Below, in pieces: positions 1 to 8,944 of a stretch of 41,725 nt of DNA (positions are counted from its first letter, which is position 1; the number at the start of each line of letters is the position of its first letter). The notes beneath the pieces were generated by a model that was given only the letters and a program-made list of their open reading frames with translations, searched no databases and had not been told where the DNA came from. This DNA comes from Stappia sp. TSB10P1A. GTDB lineage: Bacteria; Pseudomonadota; Alphaproteobacteria; Rhizobiales; Stappiaceae. Location: positions 1 through 41,725 of the forward strand of contig NZ_FYAU01000043.1 in assembly GCF_900185725.1 (NCBI RefSeq). The letters are read 5' to 3'. The position numbers and the translations under genes were made by a program.

Positions 1-280
1 TCTCGGCAAGGTCGGTCAGTTTCCGCTCGCCGAGGGTGAAGTGGTTGCCCGGCTCGTCGCGCACGGTGACCGGCTCCAGCGCGGCGGTGACCGTGTCGCC
101 GGTCATCGCCAGCCGGTCCGGCGTGTAATGGAAGAGCGCGTGGCCGCGCGCCTGCGCCTCAAGCATCATCGCGAAGGCGCTGTCGCCGGCGATGTTGATC
201 GAGGAGATGTGGTCCATCTGGACCGCGACCTTGAGCCGGGGGGAGGCCTGGCCGGCGGTCGAAGGGGTGGAAGAGGTCAT
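1..280 (-). CDS. gshB: Glutathione synthetase, N-terminal part (cut by window edge)
   Basis: Reading leftwards from ATG at 280 there is an open frame of 93 codons running off the window. After a short variable leader (about 16 residues) comes [20 protein letters not shown], then [18 protein letters not shown] and [11 protein letters not shown], the typical N-terminal domain of prokaryotic glutathione synthetase. The enzyme joins glycine to gamma-glutamylcysteine using ATP in the cytoplasm. It is the last gene seen of a leftward group rsmI - small membrane protein - yraN - gshB; the 135-bp gap from yraN leaves room for a separate promoter. The ATP-grasp part lies outside the window. Confidence 0.93.
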   Translation of the reverse strand, partial: MTSSTPSTAGQASPRLKVAVQMDHISSINIAGDSAFAMMLEAQARGHALFHYTPDRLAMTGDTVTAALEPVTVRDEPGNHFTLGERKLTDLAE

Positions 281-415
281 CGGAAGGTCTCCGGGGAAGG
301 TCTCCGGCGCCGGATCGGCGCGCTGAACGACGGATGGAAAGGCGGGGCGGGCGCCCCGCGGTTGGGGACAGGATATGCGGCCCGCGCCGGGCTTTGTCCA
401 GAGCGGCCCGGCCGC

Positions 416-817
416 TCACGCTTCCGCGACGGTGAAGGCGTCGGCGACATGCACCGGCAGCGCCCAGGGGCAGACCAGCACCGCGTCGAAGCGCAGCGTC
501 ATGAGGCTGAGATCCTCGCGCCCGGCGCACCAGGTCCGGGCAGCAGCGGCGATCCGGCGCCGGGTCGCCGGGGTGATCGCGGCAAGCGCCGCGTCCCGGT
601 CGGCGCGCGCCTTGACCTCGATGAAGGCGATTGTGTCGCCGCGCCGGGCGATGATGTCGATCTCGCCGCTGCCGGCACGAAAGCGCCGGGCGAGGATCCG
701 CCAGCCCTTCGCCCGCAGATAGAGCGCGGCGAGCGTTTCGGCCCTGAGGCCGAGCCGATAGGCGCCGCGCCGGCGGCGGCGGGTGCCGCCCGGACCCTGC
801 GCGCCGCCCGCACTCAT
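416..817 (-). CDS. yraN: YraN/UPF0102 family endonuclease-like protein
   Basis: 133 residues, usual length for the UPF0102 family. It shows the nuclease-like core: GLRAETLAALYLRAKGWRIL near residues 18-37, then GSGEIDIIARRGDTIAFIEV with the catalytic-type Asp and E-x-K (EVKAR), as in archaeal Holliday junction resolvase-like folds. The molecular role is not firmly established in the family. The start at 817 is chosen because it overlaps the stop of the upstream 57-aa gene as ATGA, implying translational coupling. A longer upstream reading in the same frame exists, but it is arginine-rich, lacks family similarity and overlaps the small gene. Its place between rsmI and gshB is common in this class. 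Confidence 0.9.
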   Translation of the reverse strand: MSAGGAQGPGGTRRRRRGAYRLGLRAETLAALYLRAKGWRILARRFRAGSGEIDIIARRGDTIAFIEVKARADRDAALAAITPATRRRIAAAARTWCAGREDLSLMTLRFDAVLVCPWALPVHVADAFTVAEA

Positions 818-987
818 GCGGAGGGCTGGAACATGGCGGCGAGGATCACCGCCAGCACCGTGACGAGAAAGCCGCCGACGGCGAGCTTCCAGGCATCGCG
901 GCGGTGCTTCAGCCCCGGCCAGCCGAGCGGCTTGATCACCTGGATCGCGGCGACGGCGGCGAAGAACACCATGATGATCTTGGTCAT
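814..987 (-). CDS. Small two-helix membrane protein, function unknown
   Basis: 57 residues, beginning MTKIIMVFFAAVAA and ending AAMFQPSA. Two hydrophobic stretches (about residues 3-19 and 33-52) are joined by a basic loop around KHRRDAWK, suggesting an inner-membrane hairpin. A Shine-Dalgarno-like GGAG lies about 10 nt before the ATG, and the stop overlaps the yraN start (ATGA), which supports real translation and co-expression with yraN. It sits 83 bp downstream of rsmI in the same direction. I do not recognise a named family; a conserved hypothetical membrane protein is the safest description. Confidence 0.7.
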   Translation of the reverse strand: MTKIIMVFFAAVAAIQVIKPLGWPGLKHRRDAWKLAVGGFLVTVLAVILAAMFQPSA

Positions 988-1070
988 GCGCGGCGCTCCG
1001 CAGGGTCGGGGTGACGAGGCTCAATCGCCCGAGTAGCACGGGCGGCACGGCAGGGCAAAGGAGCGGCGCG

Positions 1071-1991
1071 TCACTTCGCCTTGATCTCCAGGGCGCGGGC
1101 GTAAAGCTCCTTGCGGTCGAGGCCGGTGAGCTGCGCCACATGCTTGGCCGCGCCCGCCGCCTTCATGGTCTTCAGCGCCTCGGCGAGCAGCGCGTCGGCA
1201 TCGCCCGCCTCGGCTTCAGGCCGCTCCGGCGGCGGGGCGATCACCACGACGAACTCGCCGCGCGCCGGGCCTTCCGCGAAATGGCGGGAAAGCTCCTCCA
1301 GCGTGCCGCGCTCGAAGGTCTCGAAGCGCTTGGTGATCTCGCGGGCGACCGCCGCCTCCCGCGCGCCGCCGAACACTTGCGCCATGTCGGCGAGCGAGGC
1401 GGCGATGCGGTGCGGGCTTTCGAAGAAGATCAGCGTTGCGGGAATGCGCGAGAGCTCCTCCAGCCGGGCAAGGCGCGGCCCGCCCTTCTGCGGCAGGAAG
1501 CCGGCGAAGCAGAACGTGTCCGACGGCAGGCCGGAGGCGACGAGGGCGGCGAGCGGCGCGCTGGCGCCGGGCACCGGGAAGACCTTGTGGCCGGCCTCGA
1601 CCACCTCGCGCACCAGCCGGTAGCCGGGATCGGAGACGAGCGGCGTGCCGGCATCGGAGACCAGCGCGATGGCCTTTCCGGCCTCCAGCGCCGCCATCAG
1701 CCGCGGGCGGACCTTCTGGGCATTGTGCTCGTGATAGGCGGTGAGCGGCGTCTTCAGCCCGAAGCGCTGCATCAGGACCGCGGTGACGCGGGTGTCCTCG
1801 CAGGCGACGAGATCGGCGCCCGCCAGCACCTCCAGCCCGCGCACCGTCATGTCGCCGAGATTGCCGATCGGTGTCGCGACGATATAAAGGCCGCAGGCGA
1901 GCGAGGGCGCCGTCATGCGATGGGCGCCGATGAAGAAATCGCGGGAGGCCGGCTTCGGCGCTTCGCTCTGGTCCGGCTCGGTGGAGGACAT
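1071..1991 (-). CDS. rsmI: 16S rRNA (cytidine(1402)-2'-O)-methyltransferase
   Basis: A 306-residue SAM-dependent methyltransferase of the tetrapyrrole-methylase fold that 2'-O-methylates C1402 of 16S rRNA in the decoding centre. Visible signatures are LYIVATPIGNLGD (35-47), LVACEDTR, ALVSDAGTPLVSDPGYRLV, the PGASAPLAAL loop, FFESPHR and AREITKRFE. The last residues (KELYARALEIKAK) match the C-terminal helical extension of RsmI. The start is uncertain: ATGs at 2006, 1991 and 1916 are in frame and none has a strong ribosome site; 1916 would give a length nearer to E. coli RsmI. It heads a leftward gene group ending with gshB and is divergent from the lipoprotein gene at 2189. Confidence 0.93.
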   Translation of the reverse strand: MSSTEPDQSEAPKPASRDFFIGAHRMTAPSLACGLYIVATPIGNLGDMTVRGLEVLAGADLVACEDTRVTAVLMQRFGLKTPLTAYHEHNAQKVRPRLMAALEAGKAIALVSDAGTPLVSDPGYRLVREVVEAGHKVFPVPGASAPLAALVASGLPSDTFCFAGFLPQKGGPRLARLEELSRIPATLIFFESPHRIAASLADMAQVFGGAREAAVAREITKRFETFERGTLEELSRHFAEGPARGEFVVVIAPPPERPEAEAGDADALLAEALKTMKAAGAAKHVAQLTGLDRKELYARALEIKAK

Positions 1992-2188
1992 GCGGTCGGC
2001 TTTCATGCGAACGGGAGCCCGCGCGGCGGGCTTTCGCCCGTTTTGGCAGGAAACGCCGGCAAGGCCAAGGCGGCGAGCGAGGATTTGCAGCCGGCGGGCG
2101 GGGCTGATAAGCATTTCCGGCGGATGCCTTGGGCAGGCGGGGCCGGGCAAACGGGAGATCGGGGACAGTGCTTGGAGGTCTGGACAAG

Positions 2189-3376
2189 ATGATGCATGCG
2201 CGGCGATCCGTCCTTGCGCTCTCGCTCGGAGCTGCCCTGGCGCTTGCCGGCTGCAGCGGCTCGACCATGGGCGAATATCCGGGCTACCCCTCGACGCCGT
2301 CGGGTCCGCCCGCCCCGAGCGGCGAGACGCTCGGCCAGGGATCGGTGCGCGTTGCCATGCTGCTGCCGATGAGCGGCGGCGGCAATGCCTCCTCCATCGC
2401 CAGCGTGTTCCGCAACACCGCCGAACTGGCGCTGTCCGACTTCCAGGGCGCCGACGTGCAGATCCTGATCAAGGACAGCGGCGGCACGGCGCAGGGCGCC
2501 CAGGCCGCCGCCCAGGCGGCGATCGCGGAAGGGGCGGAACTGATTCTCGGGCCGGTCTTCGCGCCGGCGGTCGGCGGGGCGGGCGCGACCGCGCGCTCCT
2601 CCGGCATTCCGGTCGTCGCCTTTTCCAGCGACGAATCCGTCGCCTCGCGCGGCGTCTATCTGCTGAGCTTCCTGCCGCGCAGCGACGTGGCGCGGATCGT
2701 CTCCCACGCCTCGCGCCAGGGCAAGCGCTCCTTCGCCGCGCTCCTGCCCGACGACACCTATGGCGCGGTGGTCGAGGCCGCCTTCCGCCAGGAGGTCGGC
2801 CGGGCCGGCGGGCGCATCGTCTCCATCGAGCGCTACAGCCTGAGCGGCAACGACACCACCGACATCGCCGCCAAGGCCGGGCGGATCGCCGCCAACGCGG
2901 CGCAGATCGACGCGATCTTCGTGCCGGCCGGCAATGTCGCGCCCTTCGTCGCCCAGACCCTGTCGACCGGGGGCGTCAATCTCGGCCAGACCCGGCTGCT
3001 CGGCAGCGGCCAGTGGGAAACGCCGCAGGTGCTGAACGCGGCGCCGCTGACCGGCGCCTGGTATCCGGGTCCGGACGGGTCCGGCTTCCAGGCCTTCGCC
3101 TCGCGCTACCAGGCGCGCTATGGCAGCCAGCCGCCGCGCAACGCCTCGCTCGCCTATGACGCGACGATCCTCGCCGCCGGTCTCGTGCGCTCCGCCGGCC
3201 CGGCGCGGTTTTCCGAGCGGGTGCTGACCAATCGCGACGGGTTCCTCGGCATCGACGGCGTCTTCCGCTTCGACCGCGACGGGCGCAACGAGCGCGGCCT
3301 TGCGGTCTACGAGGTGACGGGCAGCGGCTCGCGGGTGATCGCGCCGGCACCGCGCGCCTTCGGCTCGGGAAGCTGA
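2189..3376 (+). CDS. LpoA-like penicillin-binding-protein activator lipoprotein
   Basis: 395 residues. A type II signal peptide ends in ALALAGC with the lipidated Cys at 22, followed by a Pro/Ser/Gly-rich tether (about 23-50) and a periplasmic-binding fold: VRVAMLLPMSGG, a segment ILGPVFAPAV, then IPVVAFSSDESVA and GVYLLSFLPRSDVARIV. This is the arrangement of proteins annotated as penicillin-binding-protein activators (LpoA C-domain/Peripla_BP_6) in alphaproteobacteria; a role in stimulating peptidoglycan synthases from the outer membrane is inferred from family. The N-terminal TPR domain of E. coli LpoA is absent. The start at 2189 follows GGAGGT at 2174-2179 with good spacing. It is divergent from rsmI, a neighbour seen in many genomes. 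Confidence 0.85.
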   Translation: MMHARRSVLALSLGAALALAGCSGSTMGEYPGYPSTPSGPPAPSGETLGQGSVRVAMLLPMSGGGNASSIASVFRNTAELALSDFQGADVQILIKDSGGTAQGAQAAAQAAIAEGAELILGPVFAPAVGGAGATARSSGIPVVAFSSDESVASRGVYLLSFLPRSDVARIVSHASRQGKRSFAALLPDDTYGAVVEAAFRQEVGRAGGRIVSIERYSLSGNDTTDIAAKAGRIAANAAQIDAIFVPAGNVAPFVAQTLSTGGVNLGQTRLLGSGQWETPQVLNAAPLTGAWYPGPDGSGFQAFASRYQARYGSQPPRNASLAYDATILAAGLVRSAGPARFSERVLTNRDGFLGIDGVFRFDRDGRNERGLAVYEVTGSGSRVIAPAPRAFGSGS

Positions 3377-3423
3377 CGGCGACAGCCCGCCGCCGTCCGT
3401 CATCCAGCCCGCGGGAGGGAGCC

Positions 3424-4650
3424 TTGAGCCTTACTGACACGCGCATCCTTCTCATCATCGGCGGCGGCATCGCCGCCTATAAGAGCCTCGACCTGATCCG
3501 CCGGTTGCGCGAGCGCGGGGCGAGCGTGCGGGTGGTGATGACCGAGGGCGCCTGCCGCTTCGTCACGCCGATGGCGGCCGGCGCGCTTGCCGGCGACAAG
3601 GTGTTCACCGATCTCTTCGACCGCGACGACGAGCACGATGTCGGCCATATCCGCCTGTCGCGCGAGGTCGATGCCATCGTCGTCGCGCCGGCGACCGCCG
3701 ACCTGATGGCGAAGATGGTGGCCGGGCTTGCCGGCGATCTCGCCAGCGCCGTGCTGCTCGCCGCGAACAAGCCGGTATTGCTCGCCCCGGCGATGAACCC
3801 GGCGATGTGGGCAAGTCCCGCGACCCGCCGCAATGTCGGCCAGCTTGCCCGCGACGGGCTTGCCTTCGTCGGGCCGAATGCCGGCGAAATGGCCGAGAGC
3901 GGCGAGGCGGGCCTCGGCCGGATGGCCGAGCCGCTGGAGATCGTCGCCGCGCTGGAAGCCATGCTCGATCCGGTGCCGCAGGACCTTGCCGGCCGGCATG
4001 TGCTGATCACCTCCGGGCCGACGCATGAGCCGATCGACCCGGTGCGCTACATCGCCAACCGCTCCTCCGGCAAGCAGGGCCATGCCATCGCCGGCTGGAT
4101 GGCGCGGCACGGCGCCCGCGTGACGCTGGTCAGCGGGCCGGTGACGCTGGCCGATCCGCCGGGCGTCGATGTGGTGAAGGTGGAGACCGCGCGGCAGATG
4201 CTGGCCGCCGTCGAGGCGGCGCTGCCGGCCGATGTCGCGGTGATGGCGGCGGCCGTCGCCGACTGGCGCAGCGACGGCGAGAGCGACCGCAAGATCAAGA
4301 AGGACGGCAGCGGCAAGGTGCCGGTGCTGGCGCTGACCGAAAACCCGGACATTCTCGCCACCATCGGCCGTCACCCGACCGCGCGCCCGCGCCTCGTCGT
4401 CGGCTTTGCCGCCGAGACCAACGACGTCGTCGACAACGCCCGCGGCAAGCTGCAGCGCAAGGGCGCGGACCTGATCGTCGCCAATGACGTGTCGCCGGAG
4501 ACCGGCGTCATGGGGGGCGATGCCAACACCGTGCGGCTGGTCGGCCATGACGGCGTCACCGACTGGCCGACGCTGGCCAAGGACGAGGTGGCGCGCCGGC
4601 TGGTCGCCGAGATCGCCCGCCGGCTCGCCGCCACTCTCGGCCCGGCGTGA
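3424..4650 (+). CDS. coaBC: Bifunctional phosphopantothenoylcysteine decarboxylase / phosphopantothenate-cysteine ligase
   Basis: 408 residues performing two consecutive steps of coenzyme A synthesis. The N-terminal flavoprotein half (CoaC, about 1-185) shows [20 protein letters not shown], the [20 protein letters not shown] block and [10 protein letters not shown]. The C-terminal half (CoaB) shows [30 protein letters not shown], the IKKDG lysines and VGFAAETND. The start is TTG at 3424, preceded by GGGAGGG at good spacing. The last residues are LGPA and the stop lies inside a 15-bp unit present three times. dut follows 106 bp downstream, a conserved pairing in bacteria. Confidence 0.96.
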   Translation: MSLTDTRILLIIGGGIAAYKSLDLIRRLRERGASVRVVMTEGACRFVTPMAAGALAGDKVFTDLFDRDDEHDVGHIRLSREVDAIVVAPATADLMAKMVAGLAGDLASAVLLAANKPVLLAPAMNPAMWASPATRRNVGQLARDGLAFVGPNAGEMAESGEAGLGRMAEPLEIVAALEAMLDPVPQDLAGRHVLITSGPTHEPIDPVRYIANRSSGKQGHAIAGWMARHGARVTLVSGPVTLADPPGVDVVKVETARQMLAAVEAALPADVAVMAAAVADWRSDGESDRKIKKDGSGKVPVLALTENPDILATIGRHPTARPRLVVGFAAETNDVVDNARGKLQRKGADLIVANDVSPETGVMGGDANTVRLVGHDGVTDWPTLAKDEVARRLVAEIARRLAATLGPA

Positions 4651-4682
4651 GGCGGCCCGGCGTGAAGCGGCCCGGCGTGAGG
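4638..4682 (+). repeat. Three 15-bp tandem copies spanning the coaBC stop codon
   Basis: Units at 4638-4652, 4653-4667 and 4668-4682 read CGGCCCGGCGTGAGG, with one A for G in the middle copy. Fifteen bases keep frame, so each unit carries the same in-frame TGA; the gene has one working stop and two reserve stops. A comparable 15-bp triplication occurs at the end of glpD. Confidence 0.95.
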
Positions 4683-4756
4683 CAGCCGCCCTCCCGCAAG
4701 CCCGCCTTCAGCACCTTTCGCCAATTTTTCCCGCTTCCACACACGGATCCCAGCCC

Positions 4757-5206
4757 ATGACCCTTCCCCTGCGCGTGCGCCGCCTTGCCCATGGCCTCGA
4801 CCTGCCGCTGCCCTCCTACCAGAGCGAGGAGGCCGCCGGCATGGATCTTCTCGCCGCCGTCGAGGCGCCGCTGGTGATCGCGCCGGGCGCCCGCGCGCTG
4901 GTGCCGACCGGCATCGCCATCGCCCTGCCGCCGCATACGGAGGCGCAGGTGCGCCCGCGCTCCGGCCTTGCCGCCCGCCACGGCGTCACCGTGCTCAACA
5001 CGCCCGGCACCATCGACCCGGACTATCGCGGCGAGGTGAAGGTGATCCTGATCAATCTCGGCGACGAGCCCTTCACCGTGGAGCGCGGCAGCCGCATCGC
5101 CCAGATGGTGGTGGCGCCGGTGGCGCGGGCCGAGCTGATCGAGGTCAACGAGTTGGACGAGACCCGGCGCGGCGAGGGTGGCTTCGGCTCGACCGGGCAT
5201 CATTGA
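4757..5206 (+). CDS. dut: dUTP diphosphatase (trimeric dUTPase)
   Basis: 149 residues, standard for homotrimeric dUTPases that hydrolyse dUTP to dUMP and keep uracil out of DNA. All five motifs are visible: AAGMDLLA (1), [12 protein letters not shown] (2), [16 protein letters not shown] with the catalytic Asp and Tyr (3), [10 protein letters not shown] (4) and the flexible C-terminal arm [13 protein letters not shown] (5). The ATG at 4757 gives the family's normal N-terminus ([17 protein letters not shown]); longer in-frame reading is just the coaBC shadow. It probably shares a transcript with coaBC. Confidence 0.97.
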   Translation: MTLPLRVRRLAHGLDLPLPSYQSEEAAGMDLLAAVEAPLVIAPGARALVPTGIAIALPPHTEAQVRPRSGLAARHGVTVLNTPGTIDPDYRGEVKVILINLGDEPFTVERGSRIAQMVVAPVARAELIEVNELDETRRGEGGFGSTGHH

Positions 5207-5378
5207 TCCCGCATTGGGGTATTCTTTTTCAAAAGATCCGCCGATTTCGGATTGAAGTTCCAGGCTTGCGCGGTTTCCGGCGACGGCAGGGGCTCGTCAG
5301 GGCGGCGATGCCTGCCTAGATTGAGAGAGAATGACGCGCCGGGCCTTGCGCGATCCGGCGAGACCAAGGGAGTTCAGC

Positions 5379-6341
<963 letters not shown>

Positions 6342-6378
6342 GGGTCACCGCCTGTCGGAAGCGGGCCCCGTAGGCCCT

Positions 6379-6426
6379 CGGCTCGCCGATCCCGGATCGG
6401 CGCTGCGCGCCGTCCGGGAGGACGCC
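6379..6426. repeat. Dispersed palindromic repeat, copy R1
   Basis: Intergenic element after cysK with complementary arms CCCGGATCGGCG (6391-6402) and CGCCGTCCGGG (6409-6419), flanked by CGGCTCGCCGAT and GACGCC. It is the opposite orientation of the element at 18493-18540 (shared blocks GGCTCGCCGATCCCGGA and TCCGGGANGACGC, read on opposite strands). It could fold as a hairpin at the cysK/maiA convergent junction. Confidence 0.75.
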
Positions 6427-6504
6427 AGGAAGGGGTGGGCGCGTGGGGTGCGCGGATGGACGGCCCTGCGGGGCCGGGCGTCTGCGCCCCCAACACGCCC
6501 CGCC

Positions 6505-7152
6505 TCAGGCGGGGGCGCCGATGCGGTCCGGATGGGCGGCGGCGAAGGGCTCCAGCGCGTTGCAGGCCGCATCGATCGAAACCAGCCTCGGCAGGGCGGC
6601 AAGGTCGACGCCCCAGCGGCGGGCATTGTAGATCTGCGGCACCAGGCATAGGTCCGCGAGCGTCGGCGTGTCGCCGTGGCAGAAGCGCCCGGTGCGCGGA
6701 TCGTCGAGCATGCGCTCCAGCGCCGAGAGCCCCTTGCCGATGAAGGTGCGCATCCAGGCGGCCTTGGTCTCGTCGCCGCCGCCGGTGAGTTCGGCGACGT
6801 GAGTGGCGACCGACAGGTTGCAGACCGGATGGATCTCCATGGCGATGGCATGCGACAGGGCGCGCACCCGGTGGCGGCCAAGGGCATCGCCCGGCAGCAG
6901 GGTCGAGGCCGGCTGGCGGGTTTCGTGCAGATATTCGATGATTGCGAGCGACTGGGTCAGCACCTCGCCGTCGATCTCCAGCGTCGGCACCAGCCCTTGC
7001 GGATTGCGGGCAAGGTTCTCCGCCGCCCGGTGGGCGCCGGTGAGCAGGTTCACCGGGGCCGCCCGATAGGCGATGCCGAGCAGGTTGAGAGCGATGCGCA
7101 CGCGGTAGCTTGCGGACGAACGCCAGTAGTCGTGAAGGACGGGGTGCGTCAC
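6505..7152 (-). CDS. maiA: Maleylacetoacetate isomerase (zeta-class glutathione transferase)
   Basis: 215 residues. The N-terminal thioredoxin-like domain carries LHDYWRSSASYRVRIALNL, the zeta-class Ser-Ser active-site motif (the usual Cys after it is Ala here), then GLVPTLEIDGEVLTQSLAIIEYL for glutathione binding; the C-terminal helical domain contains the GDTPTLADLCLVPQIYNARR motif. It isomerises maleylacetoacetate in tyrosine/homogentisate degradation. The start is GTG at 7152, behind GGGAGAGAGATC at good spacing. None of the other homogentisate genes (hmgA, fahA) is in the window, so it appears as a single gene, divergent from preT across a 371-bp region. Confidence 0.9.
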   Translation of the reverse strand: MTHPVLHDYWRSSASYRVRIALNLLGIAYRAAPVNLLTGAHRAAENLARNPQGLVPTLEIDGEVLTQSLAIIEYLHETRQPASTLLPGDALGRHRVRALSHAIAMEIHPVCNLSVATHVAELTGGGDETKAAWMRTFIGKGLSALERMLDDPRTGRFCHGDTPTLADLCLVPQIYNARRWGVDLAALPRLVSIDAACNALEPFAAAHPDRIGAPA

Positions 7153-7274
7153 CGATCTCTCTCCCGTGAAGGTTTCTCTGCCGCCGGGCGGCCTGTTCCC
7201 CCGCATATCGCATGGCCGCCGCCGCCGGCCAAGTGCTGCCGGGATCGGCCGGAGATGGACGCCGCACAAAAAAT

Positions 7275-7290
7275 TTGACTATTTGGTCAA
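7275..7290. promoter_or_regulatory. RutR-like operator upstream of preT
   Basis: TTGACTATTTGGTCAA, one mismatch to the E. coli RutR consensus TTGACCANNTGGTCAA. Symmetry extends outwards through AAT/ATT flanks. It lies about 234 bp before the preT ATG, and matching sites lie beside the two TetR genes at 15122 and 15155. Confidence 0.8.
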
Positions 7291-7343
7291 AATTCGGCCC
7301 AATGACCCCGGACGCGCTCCCAACCAACGAGGCGCGCGCCATT

Positions 7344-7382
7344 GAGATCTTCTTGGCAGATCTGCCGAGGAGATCTGCCAAG
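7344..7382 (+). repeat. Three 13-bp direct repeats forming a leader hairpin
   Basis: Units GAGATCTTCTTGG, CAGATCTGCCGAG and GAGATCTGCCAAG sit head to tail, each with AGATCT at the same place. Within them CTTGGCAGATCT (7352-7363) and AGATCTGCCAAG (7371-7382) are perfect 12-bp complementary arms around a 7-nt loop; GGCAGATCTGCC (7355-7366) is itself a palindrome. It lies between the operator and preT, so it would be in the mRNA leader if transcription starts near the operator. Confidence 0.8.
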
Positions 7383-7523
7383 CAAATCGCCAGAGCCGGC
7401 GCAGGCCGACAGCGGGACCCCCTTCCGGTCCCGGTCCGACGACGAAACGGATCGCCTGCGCTCCAGAGGAGAACATCGACGCCGGACCCGCGGCAGCGGC
7501 CCGGCGCTATCGGAGGTGCAGCC

Positions 7524-8879
7524 ATGGCTGATGCACTCGTGACCCCCGACATTCGCGCGGGGCGCCTGACGGCCGACGACTACCTGGAGAATTTCGAGGA
7601 CCTGCATCCGCCGCTCGGCGTCCATGAGGCGCGGGTCGAGGCGGATCGCTGCTATTTCTGCTACGACGCGCCCTGCACGATCGCCTGTCCGACCTCGATC
7701 GACATTCCGAAATTCATCCGCCAGATCGCCACCGGCAATCCGCTCGGCTCGGCCAAGACGATCTTCGAGCAGAACATTCTCGGCGGCATGTGCGCCCGCG
7801 TCTGTCCGACGGAAACGCTGTGCGAGGAGGCCTGCGTGCGCAACCTCGCCGAGGACCGGCCCGTGTCCATCGGCCTGCTGCAGCGCCATGCGACGGACAC
7901 GTTCCTCGCACGCGGGGCAGCGCATCCTTACGAGCGTGCAGCGCCCACGGGCAAGCGCGTCGCCGTCGTCGGCGGCGGCCCGGCCGGGCTTTCCTGTGCC
8001 CATGCCCTGGCGCGCCAGGGCCATGACGTGACGATCTTCGAGGCCCGTCCCAAGCTCGGCGGCCTCAACGAATACGGCATCGCCGCCTACAAGACGACGC
8101 AGGATTTCGCCCAGGCGGAGGTCGACTTCGTCCTTTCGATCGGCGGCATCACCGTGGAGTGTAACAAGGCGCTCGGCCGCGACGTCACGCTGGAGGGCCT
8201 GCGCCGCGACTTCGACGCGGTGTTCCTCGGCATGGGGCTCGGCGGCGTCAATGCGCTGAAGACCGAGGGCGAGGATCTGGCCGGCGTCATCGACGCGGTC
8301 GCCTATATCGCCGAGCTGCGCCAGGCGCAGGACCTCTCCGCCCTGCCGGTCGGCCGCAAGGTCGTGGTGATCGGCGGCGGCATGACCGCCATCGACATCG
8401 CCGTGCAGATCAAGCGCCTCGGCGCCGAGGAGGTGACCATCGCCTATCGCCGCGACCGCGAGGCGATGAAGGCCAGCGCCTATGAGCAGGAGATCGCCCT
8501 GACCAACGGGGTGGTGATCCGCGAGTGTCTGGCGCCGCGCCGGCTGATCGGCGAGGGCGGCCATGTGCGGGCCATCGAGCTGGAGCGGATGCTGCCCGAC
8601 AGCGCCGGCCGGCTGACGGGAACCGGCGAGACGGTCACGCTGGAAGCGGACCAGGTGTTCAAGGCGATCGGCCAGACCTTCGTGCCGGACGCGCTGGGCG
8701 GCGGCGAGGCGCTGGAGCTCGACGGCGGCCGGATCGGCGTCGATGCCGACCGCCGCACCTCGCTTGCCGGCGTGTGGGCCGGCGGCGATTGCGTCGCCGG
8801 CGGCGAGGACCTGACGGTCGCCTCGGTCGAGGACGGCAAGATCGCCGCGGCCTCGATCCATGCGGCGCTGACCGCCTGA
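7524..8879 (+). CDS. preT: NAD-dependent dihydropyrimidine dehydrogenase, subunit PreT
   Basis: 451 residues, the NAD(H)/FAD subunit of bacterial dihydropyrimidine dehydrogenase, which with PreA reduces uracil and thymine. The N-terminal domain has Fe-S cysteines at 43, 46, 51, 55 (CYFCYDAPCTIAC) and 90, 94, 100, 104 (CARVCPTETLCEEAC). An FAD site VAVVGGGPAGLS follows near 147-157 and an NAD(P) site VVVIGGGMTAIDIAV near 279-293; the end has GVWAGGDCVAGGEDLTVASV, typical of the glutamate synthase small-subunit family. The start at 7524 follows CGGAGGT. preA is 65 bp downstream, so the two form an operon, probably under the operator at 7275. Confidence 0.94.
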   Translation: MADALVTPDIRAGRLTADDYLENFEDLHPPLGVHEARVEADRCYFCYDAPCTIACPTSIDIPKFIRQIATGNPLGSAKTIFEQNILGGMCARVCPTETLCEEACVRNLAEDRPVSIGLLQRHATDTFLARGAAHPYERAAPTGKRVAVVGGGPAGLSCAHALARQGHDVTIFEARPKLGGLNEYGIAAYKTTQDFAQAEVDFVLSIGGITVECNKALGRDVTLEGLRRDFDAVFLGMGLGGVNALKTEGEDLAGVIDAVAYIAELRQAQDLSALPVGRKVVVIGGGMTAIDIAVQIKRLGAEEVTIAYRRDREAMKASAYEQEIALTNGVVIRECLAPRRLIGEGGHVRAIELERMLPDSAGRLTGTGETVTLEADQVFKAIGQTFVPDALGGGEALELDGGRIGVDADRRTSLAGVWAGGDCVAGGEDLTVASVEDGKIAAASIHAALTA

Positions 8880-8944
8880 GCGCGGCAGGACCCCTGGCAA
8901 CCCCGTACCTTTCACTCCCGAACATCCGTGGGGAGGATTCTCAG

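Larger units (their letters stand above)
7153..7523. other. maiA/preT divergent control region
   Basis: A 371-bp gene-free stretch. It holds the maiA ribosome site next to 7152, a RutR-like operator at 7275-7290, a 39-bp block of three 13-bp imperfect repeats that also forms a strong hairpin (7344-7382), and the preT ribosome site CGGAGGT at 7511-7517. An open frame extends preT upstream to 7212, but it runs through the operator and the hairpin and is not protein-like, so I treat it as leader. Confidence 0.7.

Noticed and set aside
7212-7523. N-terminal extension of preT by about 100 residues
   Set aside because: It would translate the operator and the leader hairpin, is low in family likeness, and a good ribosome site precedes 7524.
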